This document shows, in pieces, positions 5,510-11,843 of a stretch of DNA of 11,843 bases (its first letter is position 1; each line of letters begins with the position of its first letter). The translations under genes and the position numbers were made by a program. The notes below the pieces were generated by a model, which made no database searches, had not been told where the DNA came from, and worked only from the letters and a program-made list of their open reading frames with translations. Source of the stretch: CAVPRW01 sp046727435 [NCBI: bacterium] (GTDB lineage Bacteria; Tectomicrobia; Entotheonellia; J063). The DNA lies in contig JBKPCR010000125.1 in the NCBI GenBank assembly GCA_046727435.1, positions 1 through 11,843 of the forward strand. The letters run 5' to 3'.

Positions 5510-7110
5510 GCCCCGCAACGCGAAGATTCATGCGGGTTCCAGCTTGAAGATGGCCTTCCGGAGGGTCATCCCTAATGGGTGAGAAACACCACGAGCCGTT
5601 TCAGTTGTCCTTCAACAGCTCCTTGAGGGTCGATTTTCGGGGATCGCGAGTGACCTCCGATGGCGGGCTGATCGTGGTGCGAGAGTTGGACGAGTGGTTG
5701 GGATGGGCGCACTGATCGAGCGGTATCTGACCGACACGCGTCGTGGGCGCAACACGCAATTGCCACTGGCCGACTTGCTACGCCAGTCGGTCTACAGCCG
5801 ACTGGCGGGGTATGAGGATGTAAATGATGCCGAGCGGGTGTCGGCAGATCCAACCTTTCGGCTCATCGGTTCGGAGAAAATCTGGGAACAGGGCGCGGCG
5901 CTGACGTCGCGGTTGCATTCCTTCGAGACGGAACTGCTCGCCGAGGCAGAAAACCTTGCCGGTCTGGCGGCGATCAATCGCGAGCTGATCGGCAAGGCGG
6001 AAGCAATCGAGTCGCCCCGGCGGGTGGTGCTGGACATGGATAGTACCGAGATCCCAGTCTATGGGAAGCAGGAGCACAGCGCCTACAACGGATATTTCGA
6101 GTCCACTTGCTATCACCCGCTGCTGCTGTTCAACAGCGAGGGGGACTGTCTGGCGGCGAAGCTGCGGCCTGGCAACGTGCACAGCGCCGAGGGATGGGAA
6201 GAAGTCCTACTGCCCGAGACCGAGCAGCAGCAGAGGAACGGGAAGGAGGTCGCCCTCCGGGCTGACGCCGCCTTTGCCAAGCCGGAGATGTATGAGACAC
6301 TGGAGCAGCGGGGCGTCCAGTACGCCATCCGCATCCCGGCCAACGAGAGCCTGGAACGACACGTAGCCGAGCTGCTGCCGCGTCCGGTGGGAAGACCTAG
6401 CCACAAGCCCTTGATCGAGTACAAGAGCTTTCGCTATCGGGCGGCCGCCTGGAACAAGGCCCGCAGAGTGGTCGCCAAGGTGGAGCATCACCAGGGAGAG
6501 CTGTTCGCGCGAGTCGGCTTCATCGTCACGAGCTTGAGCCTGTCAAGTCGGGCGGTCGTACGGTTCTATAACCGGCGGGGGACGGCGGAGCAATGGATCA
6601 AGGAAGGCAAACAGGCGACGCACTGGACACGGCTGTCGTGTAATCGGTTCCGCGCGAATGAAGTGCGCTTACAGTTGAGCGTGCTGGCCTACAATCTGGG
6701 GAACCTGTGGCGGCGGCTGGTACTGCCGAAGAGGATCGACCACTGGTCGCTGACCAGCGTGCAGCAGCGGTTGGTCAATACCGGTGGGCGTTTAGTGAAA
6801 CATGCCCGGTACTACTGGCTCCTGCTGGCCGAGGGGCGTCTGACGAGGCAAGTGTTCAGAGCGATGCTGCGAAGGATCTGGGCGCTGCCGCCACCAGCGG
6901 GATAGCCAAACGGCTGGCAGGAGAGAACCCAATCCAAGGAATAGGAGAGGATGGAGAGGTGTCGGAGAAAACGCTCCGAATAGGAGCCGTGAGGGTGTTC
7001 GAGCGTGTCGGGAAGGGCGGGACGGGCTGTTTCGGACACCCCTGCGTGCGAGCCGGGCGGGGCATCGAACGAGAATGTACCAGAAAGAGACAGACTGATG
7101 TATGATTGAG
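5510..7110 (+). mobile_element. IS1380-family insertion sequence (ends approximate)
   Basis: The element is recognised from its transposase. Its ends are not resolved: no convincing long terminal inverted repeats or 4-bp target duplication were found by eye. The left end is guessed near the sequence around 5518-5545 (with GATTCATGCGGG), and the right end somewhere before about 7110 (a weakly similar GTATGATTG in inverse orientation lies at 7101-7109). About 200 bp of non-coding DNA follows the transposase stop, including a small hairpin (TCGGAG 6962-6967 with CTCCGA 6974-6979). Confidence 0.5.
5575..6905 (+). pseudogene. IS1380-family DDE transposase, frameshifted
   Basis: DDE transposase that would be 443 aa if intact. 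The N-terminus MGEKHHEPFQLSF... is read from ATG 5575 (SD GGAGGG 5560-5565, 9 nt upstream) up to about codon 43, where the frame meets TGA 5713-5715. The rest (GALIERYL to WALPPPAG) is in the next frame, open from GTG 5694. Family members read DExLGxGALIE across this point, and adding one base near 5700-5703 restores it; the total length of 1331 nt also lacks one base. Catalytic residues are present: LDMDSTEIPVYG, LRADAAFAKPEMY and GTAEQWIKEGK supply the D, D and E. A 403-aa product from GTG 5694 would lack the N-terminal DNA-binding part. IS1380 elements are not known for programmed frameshifting, so this is decay or a sequencing error in a GGG run. Confidence 0.85.
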
Positions 7111-7386
7111 CCGATCAGGATTCCAAAATGGAAATCCTGGTTCAGAACATTATTCCTATCAAACCCGGTCCGCAGTGGGAGGCATGGGCGTCACCAACGG
7201 CGACGTACTGGTCGAGCTTCTCAGGGTCGTTCGACGAGCTCACGATGACACGCACGGTAGCTTGTTGCGCCCCGCCGCAGTTAGCAAACGCCCGGCCTCA
7301 ATCGCCGTCGCTTTTGCGGTGCTGCAGCGGCAACCGTTGCTGCGGGCCCACTAGGCCTTCTCGGTTTTGCAGAAAGGTCTAAAGCT
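6906..7386. other. Gap between IS1380 transposase and epoxide hydrolase
   Basis: A 481-bp stretch with no gene I can support. The first 200 bp are probably IS tail. From about 7106 several frames on both strands are open for 70-80 codons, as expected for GC-rich DNA. The plus-strand ATG at 7128 (MEILVQNIIPIKPGPQWEAW) starts plausibly but degenerates into Cys/Pro/Arg-rich text and has no SD. On the minus strand a 40-codon frame containing RVIVSSSNDPEKLDQYVAVG also looks protein-like but is bounded by stops. These may be remains of a gene interrupted by the IS. Confidence 0.3.
7116..7139. repeat. Near-perfect hairpin CAGGATTCCA / TGGAAATCCTG
   Basis: Ten bases (7116-7125) pair with eleven (7129-7139) around an AAA loop, with a single bulged base. 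It lies close to the presumed right end of the IS1380-like element. No T-tract follows, so a terminator is unlikely. It could be part of an IS end or a small hairpin element. Confidence 0.4.
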
Positions 7387-8622
7387 ATGACTGAAGTTGC
7401 ACAACAGACGGGCAGTGACAAGACCGCTATTCGTCCGTTTCATGTGAACGTTCCAGAGGTGGACCTGACCGAATTGCGCAGGCGCATCAACGCAACGAAG
7501 TGGCCTGAGCGGGAAACGGTCGTGGATGAATCGCAAGGCGTGCCGCTCGCGATGATTCAGGACCTTGCGCGCTATTGGGCGACAGATTACGACTGGCGCA
7601 CGTGCGAGGCGAAACTGAACGCGCTCCCGCAATTCATCACCGAGATCGATGGGCTGGACATTCATTTCATCCACGTTCGGTCGAAACATGAGAACGCGTT
7701 GCCGCTCATCGTCACGCACGGGTGGCCCGGCTCGATCATCGAGCAGCTGAAGATCATCGATCCACTTGCCAATCCCACGGCACATGGCGCGAGCGCATCG
7801 GACGCTTTCCATGTGGTGATTCCGTCGATGCCGGGCTACGGGTTCCCAGGCAAGCCGACCACGACCGGCTGGGACCCCGCCCGCATGGCACGTGCCTGGG
7901 TCGTACTGATGAAGCGCCTGGGATACACGAAATTCGTGGCGCAAGGCGGCGATTGGGGTGCGATCGTCACGGATGTGATGGCTCAACAAGCCCCCCCGGA
8001 ATTGCTCGGCATTCACACCAACATGCCTGGTGCTGTTCCACCCGACGTGTCAAAGGCGATCCAGTCCGGCGGCCCGGCGCCATCCGGTCTATCCGACGAG
8101 GAAAGACGCACGTACGAGAAGCTGAAAGACTTTTTTGCGAAAGGCGTGGCCTACGCACTCGAGATGGGGACGCGCCCGCAAACGCTCTACGGAATTGCGG
8201 ATTCACCCGTCGGCCTGGCAGCCTGGCTTATCGACCACGGTGACGGTGATGCCCAGCCGGCGGCGGCGATCACCGCGGCCGTGCGCAGGCCCACGAGAGG
8301 ACAACCCCAGGACCAACTTACACGAGACGACGTGCTCGACAACATCATGCTCTACTGGTTGACGAACACGGCGATTTCTTCGTCTCGTCTCTATTGGGAA
8401 AACAAGTTTCCGTTTTTCGACGCCAAGAACGTCTCCATCCCGGTTGCCGTGAGTGTCTTTCCCGGCGAGCTCTATCAAGCCCCGCGGAGTTGGGCAGAGC
8501 GGGCGTATCCCAAACTTATCCATTACAACAAGGTTGAGAAAGGCGGGCACTTTGCGGCCTGGGAACAGCCGCAACTCTTTTCAGAAGAGGTTCGCGCGGG
8601 CTTCAGACCACTGCGCAAATAG
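7387..8622 (+). CDS. Epoxide hydrolase, microsomal type (EHN + alpha/beta hydrolase)
   Basis: A 411-aa cytoplasmic enzyme that adds water to epoxides to give diols, through a covalent alkyl-enzyme ester. The N-terminal EHN domain (residues about 16-125) starts IRPFHVNVPEVDLTELRRRI. The oxyanion-hole motif HGWPGS is at 111-116. The nucleophile is D189 in QGGDWGA, the acid most likely E361 in FPGELYQAP, and the base H388 in KGGHFAAWEQP. Ring-opening tyrosines are expected in LYGIADSP and SSRLYWENKFPF, which are both present. Length and motif order match the EPHX1-like bacterial family, and nothing is missing. AAAGG at 7373-7377 lies 9 nt before the ATG. The substrate is unknown; such enzymes act on xenobiotic or terpenoid epoxides. 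It follows an IS element and is trailed by a possible second hydrolase stub. Confidence 0.92.
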   Translation: MTEVAQQTGSDKTAIRPFHVNVPEVDLTELRRRINATKWPERETVVDESQGVPLAMIQDLARYWATDYDWRTCEAKLNALPQFITEIDGLDIHFIHVRSKHENALPLIVTHGWPGSIIEQLKIIDPLANPTAHGASASDAFHVVIPSMPGYGFPGKPTTTGWDPARMARAWVVLMKRLGYTKFVAQGGDWGAIVTDVMAQQAPPELLGIHTNMPGAVPPDVSKAIQSGGPAPSGLSDEERRTYEKLKDFFAKGVAYALEMGTRPQTLYGIADSPVGLAAWLIDHGDGDAQPAAAITAAVRRPTRGQPQDQLTRDDVLDNIMLYWLTNTAISSSRLYWENKFPFFDAKNVSIPVAVSVFPGELYQAPRSWAERAYPKLIHYNKVEKGGHFAAWEQPQLFSEEVRAGFRPLRK

Positions 8623-8680
8623 TGGAGGCTGGTGCATGGCGCGTTCGAAGATGGGACGGCGTGGCAGCGTAGAATCCCCT
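8623..8680 (+). pseudogene. Possible alpha/beta hydrolase N-terminal remnant
   Basis: Directly after the epoxide hydrolase stop, in the same frame, the DNA reads WRLVHGAFEDGTAWQRRIP. LVHGAFxDGxxWxxVIP is the beta-3/oxyanion-loop signature of small alpha/beta hydrolases. It cannot be part of the epoxide hydrolase, which is already full length. After about residue 18 the similarity ends and the DNA becomes GC-rich low-complexity. There is no start codon with the usual leader residues before it, though GGAGG at 8624-8628 is present. In another frame an ATG at 8636, 7 nt after that GGAGG, opens 76 codons of Pro/Ala/Arg/Gly-rich text that I do not regard as a real gene. Confidence 0.3.
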
Positions 8681-8733
8681 GCAGCGGTGCCTGTCCAGAC
8701 CGTGCGCTACCCCGCGCCGCCGGGCTGCAGGCC

Positions 8734-8763
8734 GCGCTGGCGGGCGGGGTGGCACGCCAGCGC
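8734..8763. repeat. GC-rich hairpin in low-complexity DNA
   Basis: GCGCTGGCG (8734-8742) pairs perfectly with CGCCAGCGC (8755-8763) around a 12-nt G-rich loop. It sits inside a G/C-rich low-complexity run (about 8715-8825) between the epoxide hydrolase and the first attC site. It is strong enough to stall polymerases and may act as a factor-independent barrier, but no T-tract follows. Confidence 0.45.
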
Positions 8764-8872
8764 CCGGGGTGCGGCGGGGCCGGCGGCGGGGGATACGGGG
8801 GCGGCGCCGGTGGGGGGCGCTCGCGTGAAAAGTGGCTTTGTATTTCCTATACGTCCTACTGGCTGAGTCCTG

Positions 8873-8955
8873 GCCTAACCAGGCACTGGAGCCGACGCCT
8901 TACAGCGTCCGCTACGCTCCCGCTTTCAGGCGCGGCTCACCGCCACCCGTTAGCC
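8873..8955 (+). other. Integron-type attC site (attC-1)
   Basis: An 83-bp site with attC architecture. R''-like GCCTAAC (8873-8879) fits RYYYAAC exactly, and R'-like GTTAGCC (8949-8955) has the GTTA core with one deviation from GTTRRRY. Inside, GAGCCGACGCC (8889-8899) pairs with GGCGCGGCTC (8929-8938), leaving one unpaired A, as in classic attC L'' boxes where an extrahelical base sets strand choice. The terminal arm holds a smaller hairpin (AGCGT / ACGCT). It reads left to right, the same direction as the genes after it. IntI would cut between G8949 and T8950. Confidence 0.75.
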
Positions 8956-8970
8956 TGCGAGGACTTCATC

Positions 8971-9735
8971 GTGCCTTTTCCTCAGGTCATTATCGTAGGG
9001 CAGTGTATTTATTGCGGGGCGACTGATGATCTCAGAAGGGAACACATCGTCCCGGCGGCACTGAACGGAGACTTCGTCCTTCACAGGGCGACCTGCCGAC
9101 GCTGCGCAGGCATTACAAGCGCCTTCGAGCGCGTTCTCCTCCGCGACTCTTTCGCTCGCGCAAGAGCTTGGCTCCGTCTTCGAACCAGGCGAACGAACAG
9201 CCGTCCAACGTCCGCACCCGTGAATATCGATAGCGGCTCGGGATTGCAGCCAGTGTCAGTTCCTATTGACGACTACCCTGCAACGATCGTTCTTCCGCAA
9301 CTGGACCCGCCAAAGCTGGGCGACACGCCATGCGGATTCCGCATCAAGGGATTCCACCTTCTCCAACTCGGCTCGTTTCAGCAGGTTGTGCCGCAGCTCG
9401 GCGCTTCAGCCAGTATGGTCGAACCGTTCAAACCGCTGGAATGTGCCCGGCTTCTGTCGAAAATTGGCTATGGATTCGCTGTGGCGAAATTTGGCGTGCC
9501 CCATCAAGATGAAGTCTTTATTTTGCGATCTGTCCTTGGAGATGTGGATGATTTGTGCAATTGGGTCGGTGAAGATTCGACGAAGGCCACGCATACGAAG
9601 CCGTCGGACCTTCATTCCGTCGTTGTTCAGATCGAGCAGCCTTATATCGTTGCTTACGTCAGGCTTTTCGGCATGTTTGGCGGGCCAGAATACAAAGTCG
9701 TCGTGGGCCGAGCGCGGGCTAACCGGCCGCTCTGA
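8971..9735 (+). CDS. HNH endonuclease-like protein (HNH_5 type zinc-finger nuclease)
   Basis: A 254-aa protein from GTG 8971 (GCGAGG about 8 nt upstream, just after the attC site). Residues 12-53 carry the HNH_5-like pattern CIYCG (C12, C15), REHIVPAALNGD (E24, H25), CRRC (C42, C45) and ITSAFE: four zinc-binding cysteines with the EH catalytic pair between them. The usual asparagine after the last cysteine is replaced by A46, so activity is uncertain. Residues about 60-254 form an unrecognised mixed alpha/beta region that may bind substrate or a partner. The frame is open upstream to GTG 8632, but that would translate the attC site and GC-rich junk, so it is rejected. This looks like the first gene of a cassette; such orphans are often defence- or modification-related, which is inference. 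Confidence 0.7.
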   Translation: MPFPQVIIVGQCIYCGATDDLRREHIVPAALNGDFVLHRATCRRCAGITSAFERVLLRDSFARARAWLRLRTRRTNSRPTSAPVNIDSGSGLQPVSVPIDDYPATIVLPQLDPPKLGDTPCGFRIKGFHLLQLGSFQQVVPQLGASASMVEPFKPLECARLLSKIGYGFAVAKFGVPHQDEVFILRSVLGDVDDLCNWVGEDSTKATHTKPSDLHSVVVQIEQPYIVAYVRLFGMFGGPEYKVVVGRARANRPL

Positions 9736-9784
9736 CCACGGGGTGCATTACGCTGCAAGATTACGCAGAGAAAGTAGGCATTGA

Positions 9785-10510
9785 ATGGAAACGGCTTTGG
9801 AGAGAGCCTCCCAACTCATTAGTCCTGGCGAGATTCTGCTGCTTCAGAAGCAGTTCGAGCGGATTCAGCAAATGCCGGGGGCAAATGGACTCTTTCGACG
9901 AGTAGCCTCTGCCACAGACAGAGAGCAGCTTGCAGACTATCTTGCTGAGGTTCGTTATGCTTTGATCTTTGCCCGGCTGCACTTCGAAGTCCAAATAGAA
10001 CCCCTCGGAAGGCAAGGACCTGATCTGAAAGTGTCACGTGACGACCATGAGGCATTTGTTGAAGTTATGCGCTTCCGGAAGGTATCTTCGGGACCGCTGC
10101 CCTTAGACCCATCTGATGAGGATCTTGTATTACAGGTCTATGGGAACCCGTTACGAGACCTTCAGAAGACGTTCGAGAAACTGGTCGCGAAGTTTCGACA
10201 GGTCTAAGACGCACAGGCTATCATTGCGATCTGGAATGATGACGGAGACCTTGAAGAACTTGAGGTCCAAGCAGCTGTCACGAGTTTCTGGGAGGATGCT
10301 TCCCGCGGTATTCTATTGCTCCCAAGTAGTATTTTATTCGTCCTATATGGATCTCCTTGGATACGAGTGGGGGACCATAAGCAACTCCACTGTTTCGCGT
10401 TACACATCACGGACCAGTCCCGCCAACTCGCATGGAAGCACGAGTTGGAAGGATCTGATGTCACCGGCCTGATTCAACGCGCATTAAGTATCCTGAACCA
10501 GTCGGGCTAA
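9785..10510 (+). pseudogene. Nuclease-like gene split by an in-frame TAA
   Basis: One continuous frame of 241 codons interrupted only by TAA at 10205-10207 (codon 141). The first part (140 aa) has helical segments, then LFRRVASATDREQLADYLAEVRYA, then GRQGPDLKVSRDD (D80) and AFVEVMRFRK (E93). This order resembles a PD-(D/E)xK nuclease core, except that the lysine of ExK is Met95. After the stop the frame continues with natural protein text (DAQAIIAIWNDDGDLEELEV, then a Trp-rich C-terminus ending LNQSG). Joined, the two halves read as one two-domain protein of about 240 aa. Only 9785-10207 would be translated without readthrough. The stop overlaps the beginning of attC-2, as in many cassette genes. 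The SD before ATG 9785 is weak. No known family is assigned. Confidence 0.6.
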
Positions 10511-10614
10511 CAACGAGTCGCAGCGGACGGGGGACAGTGGTGGCTCGCGGCTCACAGGTCCAGGCGCCAGTCGGTGGTAGCGCCGCCCCCGCCGCTGAAC
10601 CCTAGCCGTTGGGC
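10505..10614 (+). other. Integron-type attC site (attC-2)
   Basis: A 110-bp site in the same orientation as attC-1. R''-like GGCTAAC (10505-10511) overlaps the stop codon of the split gene, and R'-like GTTGGGC (10608-10614) fits GTTRRRY exactly. The inner arms pair well: CAGCGGACGGGGG with CCCCCGCCGCTG (10586-10597), again leaving one unpaired A in the left arm. The two sites share the AGCCGACG / AGCGGACGG L''-box style. With attC-1 it would delimit a cassette of about 1.66 kb (8950-10608). Confidence 0.75.
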
Positions 10615-10697
10615 GGCGGAGGGCGCACGGGTGGCGAAGGTTCACGGCGGTCACAAACTCGGCCCAGACTTACGGGCGACAAACGAGGAGATTCGGC

Positions 10698-11453
10698 ATG
10701 AAGATTGTGGTTATCGGCGGCAGCGGGCTCATCGGGACAAAGCTCGTGAAGAACCTTCGTCAGCATGGGCATGAGGTCGTGGCGGCGTCACCCTCTTCGG
10801 GCGTCAACACCCTCACTGGTGAGGGACTGGCTGAAGCGCTTACAGACGCTCAGGTCGTCGTCGACGTGGCGAACTCGCCTTCGTTCGAGGACAAGGCCGT
10901 GTTGGCGTTCTTCGAGACCTCAGGGCGTAACCTCCTTGCCGCGGAAGCGGCCGCTGGCGTAGGACATCACGTGGCGCTGTCGGTTGTCGGCACCGAGCGA
11001 CTTCTTGCGAGTGGCTACTTCCGCGCGAAGATGGCCCAAGAACACCTGATCAAGGCCTCCAAGATTCCCTATACGATCCTCCGCTCAACGCAGTTCTTCG
11101 AGTTCGTGAGCGGCATCGCCCAATCGGCCACCGAGGGGCAGACGGTTCGGTTGTCACCTGCCCTTGTGCAGCCCATCGTGTCGGATGACGTCGCTGCCGC
11201 ACTGGCCTACGTCGCAGTCGAGGCACCGTTGAACGGCACGATCGAGTTGGCGGGTCCCGAACCGATACGTCTCGACGAACTCGTCCGACGATTCTTGAGC
11301 GCAAACCGAGACGCGCGGACGGTCACCACAGACGTCCACGCACTTTACTTCGGCACAGCGTTGAACGATCAAAGCCTCACCCCCGGCGATCACCCGCGCA
11401 TCGGACCGACGCGTTTCGAGGACTGGCTCAGCCGCTCCATACCTCAGGGGTAA
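10698..11453 (+). CDS. NmrA-like / atypical SDR NAD(P)-binding protein
   Basis: A 251-aa cytoplasmic Rossmann-fold protein. GGSGLIG (G7xxGxxG13) is the dinucleotide-binding loop. Then come a D-rich strand (AEALTDAQVVVDVAN), VALSVVGTERLLASGYFRAKMAQE with a Y-x3-K pair, IPYTILRSTQFFEF, and the C-terminal substrate-side motif IELAGPEPIRLDELVRRFL. This is the pattern of NmrA/atypical SDR proteins, which act as NAD(P)H-dependent reductases or redox sensors. The substrate is not predictable. AGGAG at 10686-10690, 7 nt before the ATG, makes the start secure. It follows attC-2 by 83 bp and precedes a membrane protein by about 20 bp, so the latter pair is probably co-transcribed. Confidence 0.85.
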   Translation: MKIVVIGGSGLIGTKLVKNLRQHGHEVVAASPSSGVNTLTGEGLAEALTDAQVVVDVANSPSFEDKAVLAFFETSGRNLLAAEAAAGVGHHVALSVVGTERLLASGYFRAKMAQEHLIKASKIPYTILRSTQFFEFVSGIAQSATEGQTVRLSPALVQPIVSDDVAAALAYVAVEAPLNGTIELAGPEPIRLDELVRRFLSANRDARTVTTDVHALYFGTALNDQSLTPGDHPRIGPTRFEDWLSRSIPQG

Positions 11454-11472
11454 GCCATCAGGCAGGGTGAAC

Positions 11473-11843
11473 ATGATGATGACAGAAAAGAATCGGGCCA
11501 CTTCGATGGTGGTATTGATTATGGTAGCGCTCAATGGCCTGTTGTTGTTTGGAAACGGGCTATTCATGCTCGTCGTGCCATCGGCGTGGTATCACTTCGT
11601 CCCAGGCGTGACCCACACTGGTCCCTTTAATCAGCACTTCATCCGCGATATTGGGCTTATTCAGATGTTCCTCGGCGCAGCTTTCGGCATCGGTATGATC
11701 CGACCGGCGAGTCGCCTTGAGCTGTGGGCAGCTGCAACGTCGTGGCTCATCGCGCATGCCGTGTTGCACCTGTGGGAAGTTGCCGTCGGCATCTCCTCTC
11801 CATCGGTAATTGCCCGTGATTTTCCTGCTGTCACTCTCCCGGC
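11473..11843 (+). CDS. Multi-pass membrane protein, 3' end beyond window
   Basis: The open frame runs from ATG 11473 (or ATGs at 11476 and 11479) off the right edge, with at least 123 codons. Visible hydrophobic helices are at residues about 11-35 (VVLIMVALNGLLLFGNGLFM), 60-78 (IGLIQMFLGAAFGIGM) and 86-108 (AAATSWLIAHAVLHLWEVAV). Conserved-looking His/Trp residues lie in between (WYHFVPGVTHTGPFNQHFIRD, HAVLHLWE). This arrangement resembles small 4-TM membrane proteins of unknown function. AGGGTG lies 5-11 nt upstream of the ATG triplet. It is about 20 bp after the NmrA gene and probably in its operon. Confidence 0.65.
   Translation, partial: MMMTEKNRATSMVVLIMVALNGLLLFGNGLFMLVVPSAWYHFVPGVTHTGPFNQHFIRDIGLIQMFLGAAFGIGMIRPASRLELWAAATSWLIAHAVLHLWEVAVGISSPSVIARDFPAVTLP

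Noticed and set aside
5256-5531. 91-codon minus-strand ORF next to the IS element
   Set aside because: It spans the repeat cluster and overlaps the end of a plus-strand gene. Its product shows no family and the frame is of the kind that arises around repeat DNA.
7351-8016. 221-codon minus-strand open frame
   Set aside because: It is the antisense shadow of the epoxide hydrolase, whose motifs and SD are complete on the plus strand.
8636-8866. A 76-codon ORF with GGAGG upstream
   Set aside because: After about 15 residues it is Pro/Ala/Gly/Arg-rich text from GC-rich repeats, and the frame of the alpha/beta hydrolase-like remnant gives the better reading.
8632-8970. Long N-terminal extension of the HNH-like protein from GTG 8632
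   Set aside because: It would translate a Gly/Ala-rich low-complexity run and the whole attC-1 site. The HNH domain starts at once after GTG 8971, which has its own SD.

Overview
The window is a mosaic stretch of a Gram-negative, probably environmental bacterial genome. Evidence for this is a lipoprotein signal peptide with a lipobox, an IS1380-type transposase, integron-type attC sites, and mixed GTG/TTG/ATG starts with good Shine-Dalgarno sequences. No rRNA, tRNA, CRISPR array or phylum-specific marker is visible, so the lineage cannot be fixed. The gene style (PAS S-box plus DUF3565, RHH regulator, lone GAF protein, IS1380) is of the kind seen in Nitrospirota, NC10 or Deltaproteobacteria-like genomes, but this is only an impression.

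Layout. 1-2050 is GC-rich: a HAD phosphatase, a possible glycosyltransferase stub behind it, a minus-strand pair (PAS S-box protein overlapping a DUF3565 protein), and a small helical ORF. 2053-5291 is visibly more AT-rich and holds small, poorly known genes: an RHH regulator followed by a one-TM protein, a minus-strand pair of a membrane-anchored GAF protein and a small basic protein, an FxLYD-like lipoprotein, and a gene that seems to have lost its N-terminal end. 5292-7110 is a repeat-bearing spacer plus an IS1380-family element whose transposase carries a one-base frameshift. 7387-8622 is an intact microsomal-type (EHN + alpha/beta) epoxide hydrolase, followed by what looks like the first residues of a second alpha/beta hydrolase that dissolves into low-complexity GC-rich DNA.

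8873-10614 is the most interesting part. Two integron-type attC sites in the same orientation bracket about 1.66 kb carrying an HNH-type nuclease-like gene and a second gene split by an in-frame TAA. Downstream, 10698 to the right edge holds an NmrA-like NAD(P)-binding protein and a multi-pass membrane protein that runs off the window. No integrase gene is visible, so the sites look like a mobile cassette array lying away from its integrase (CALIN-like), or remnants of one.

Overall this is accessory DNA with many signs of turnover: one frameshifted transposase, one nonsense-split gene, one 5'-eroded gene, and two possible gene stubs. No operon-scale pathway is evident; the closest working units are the PAS/DUF3565 pair, the RHH/TM pair, the GAF/basic-protein pair and the NmrA/membrane-protein pair.
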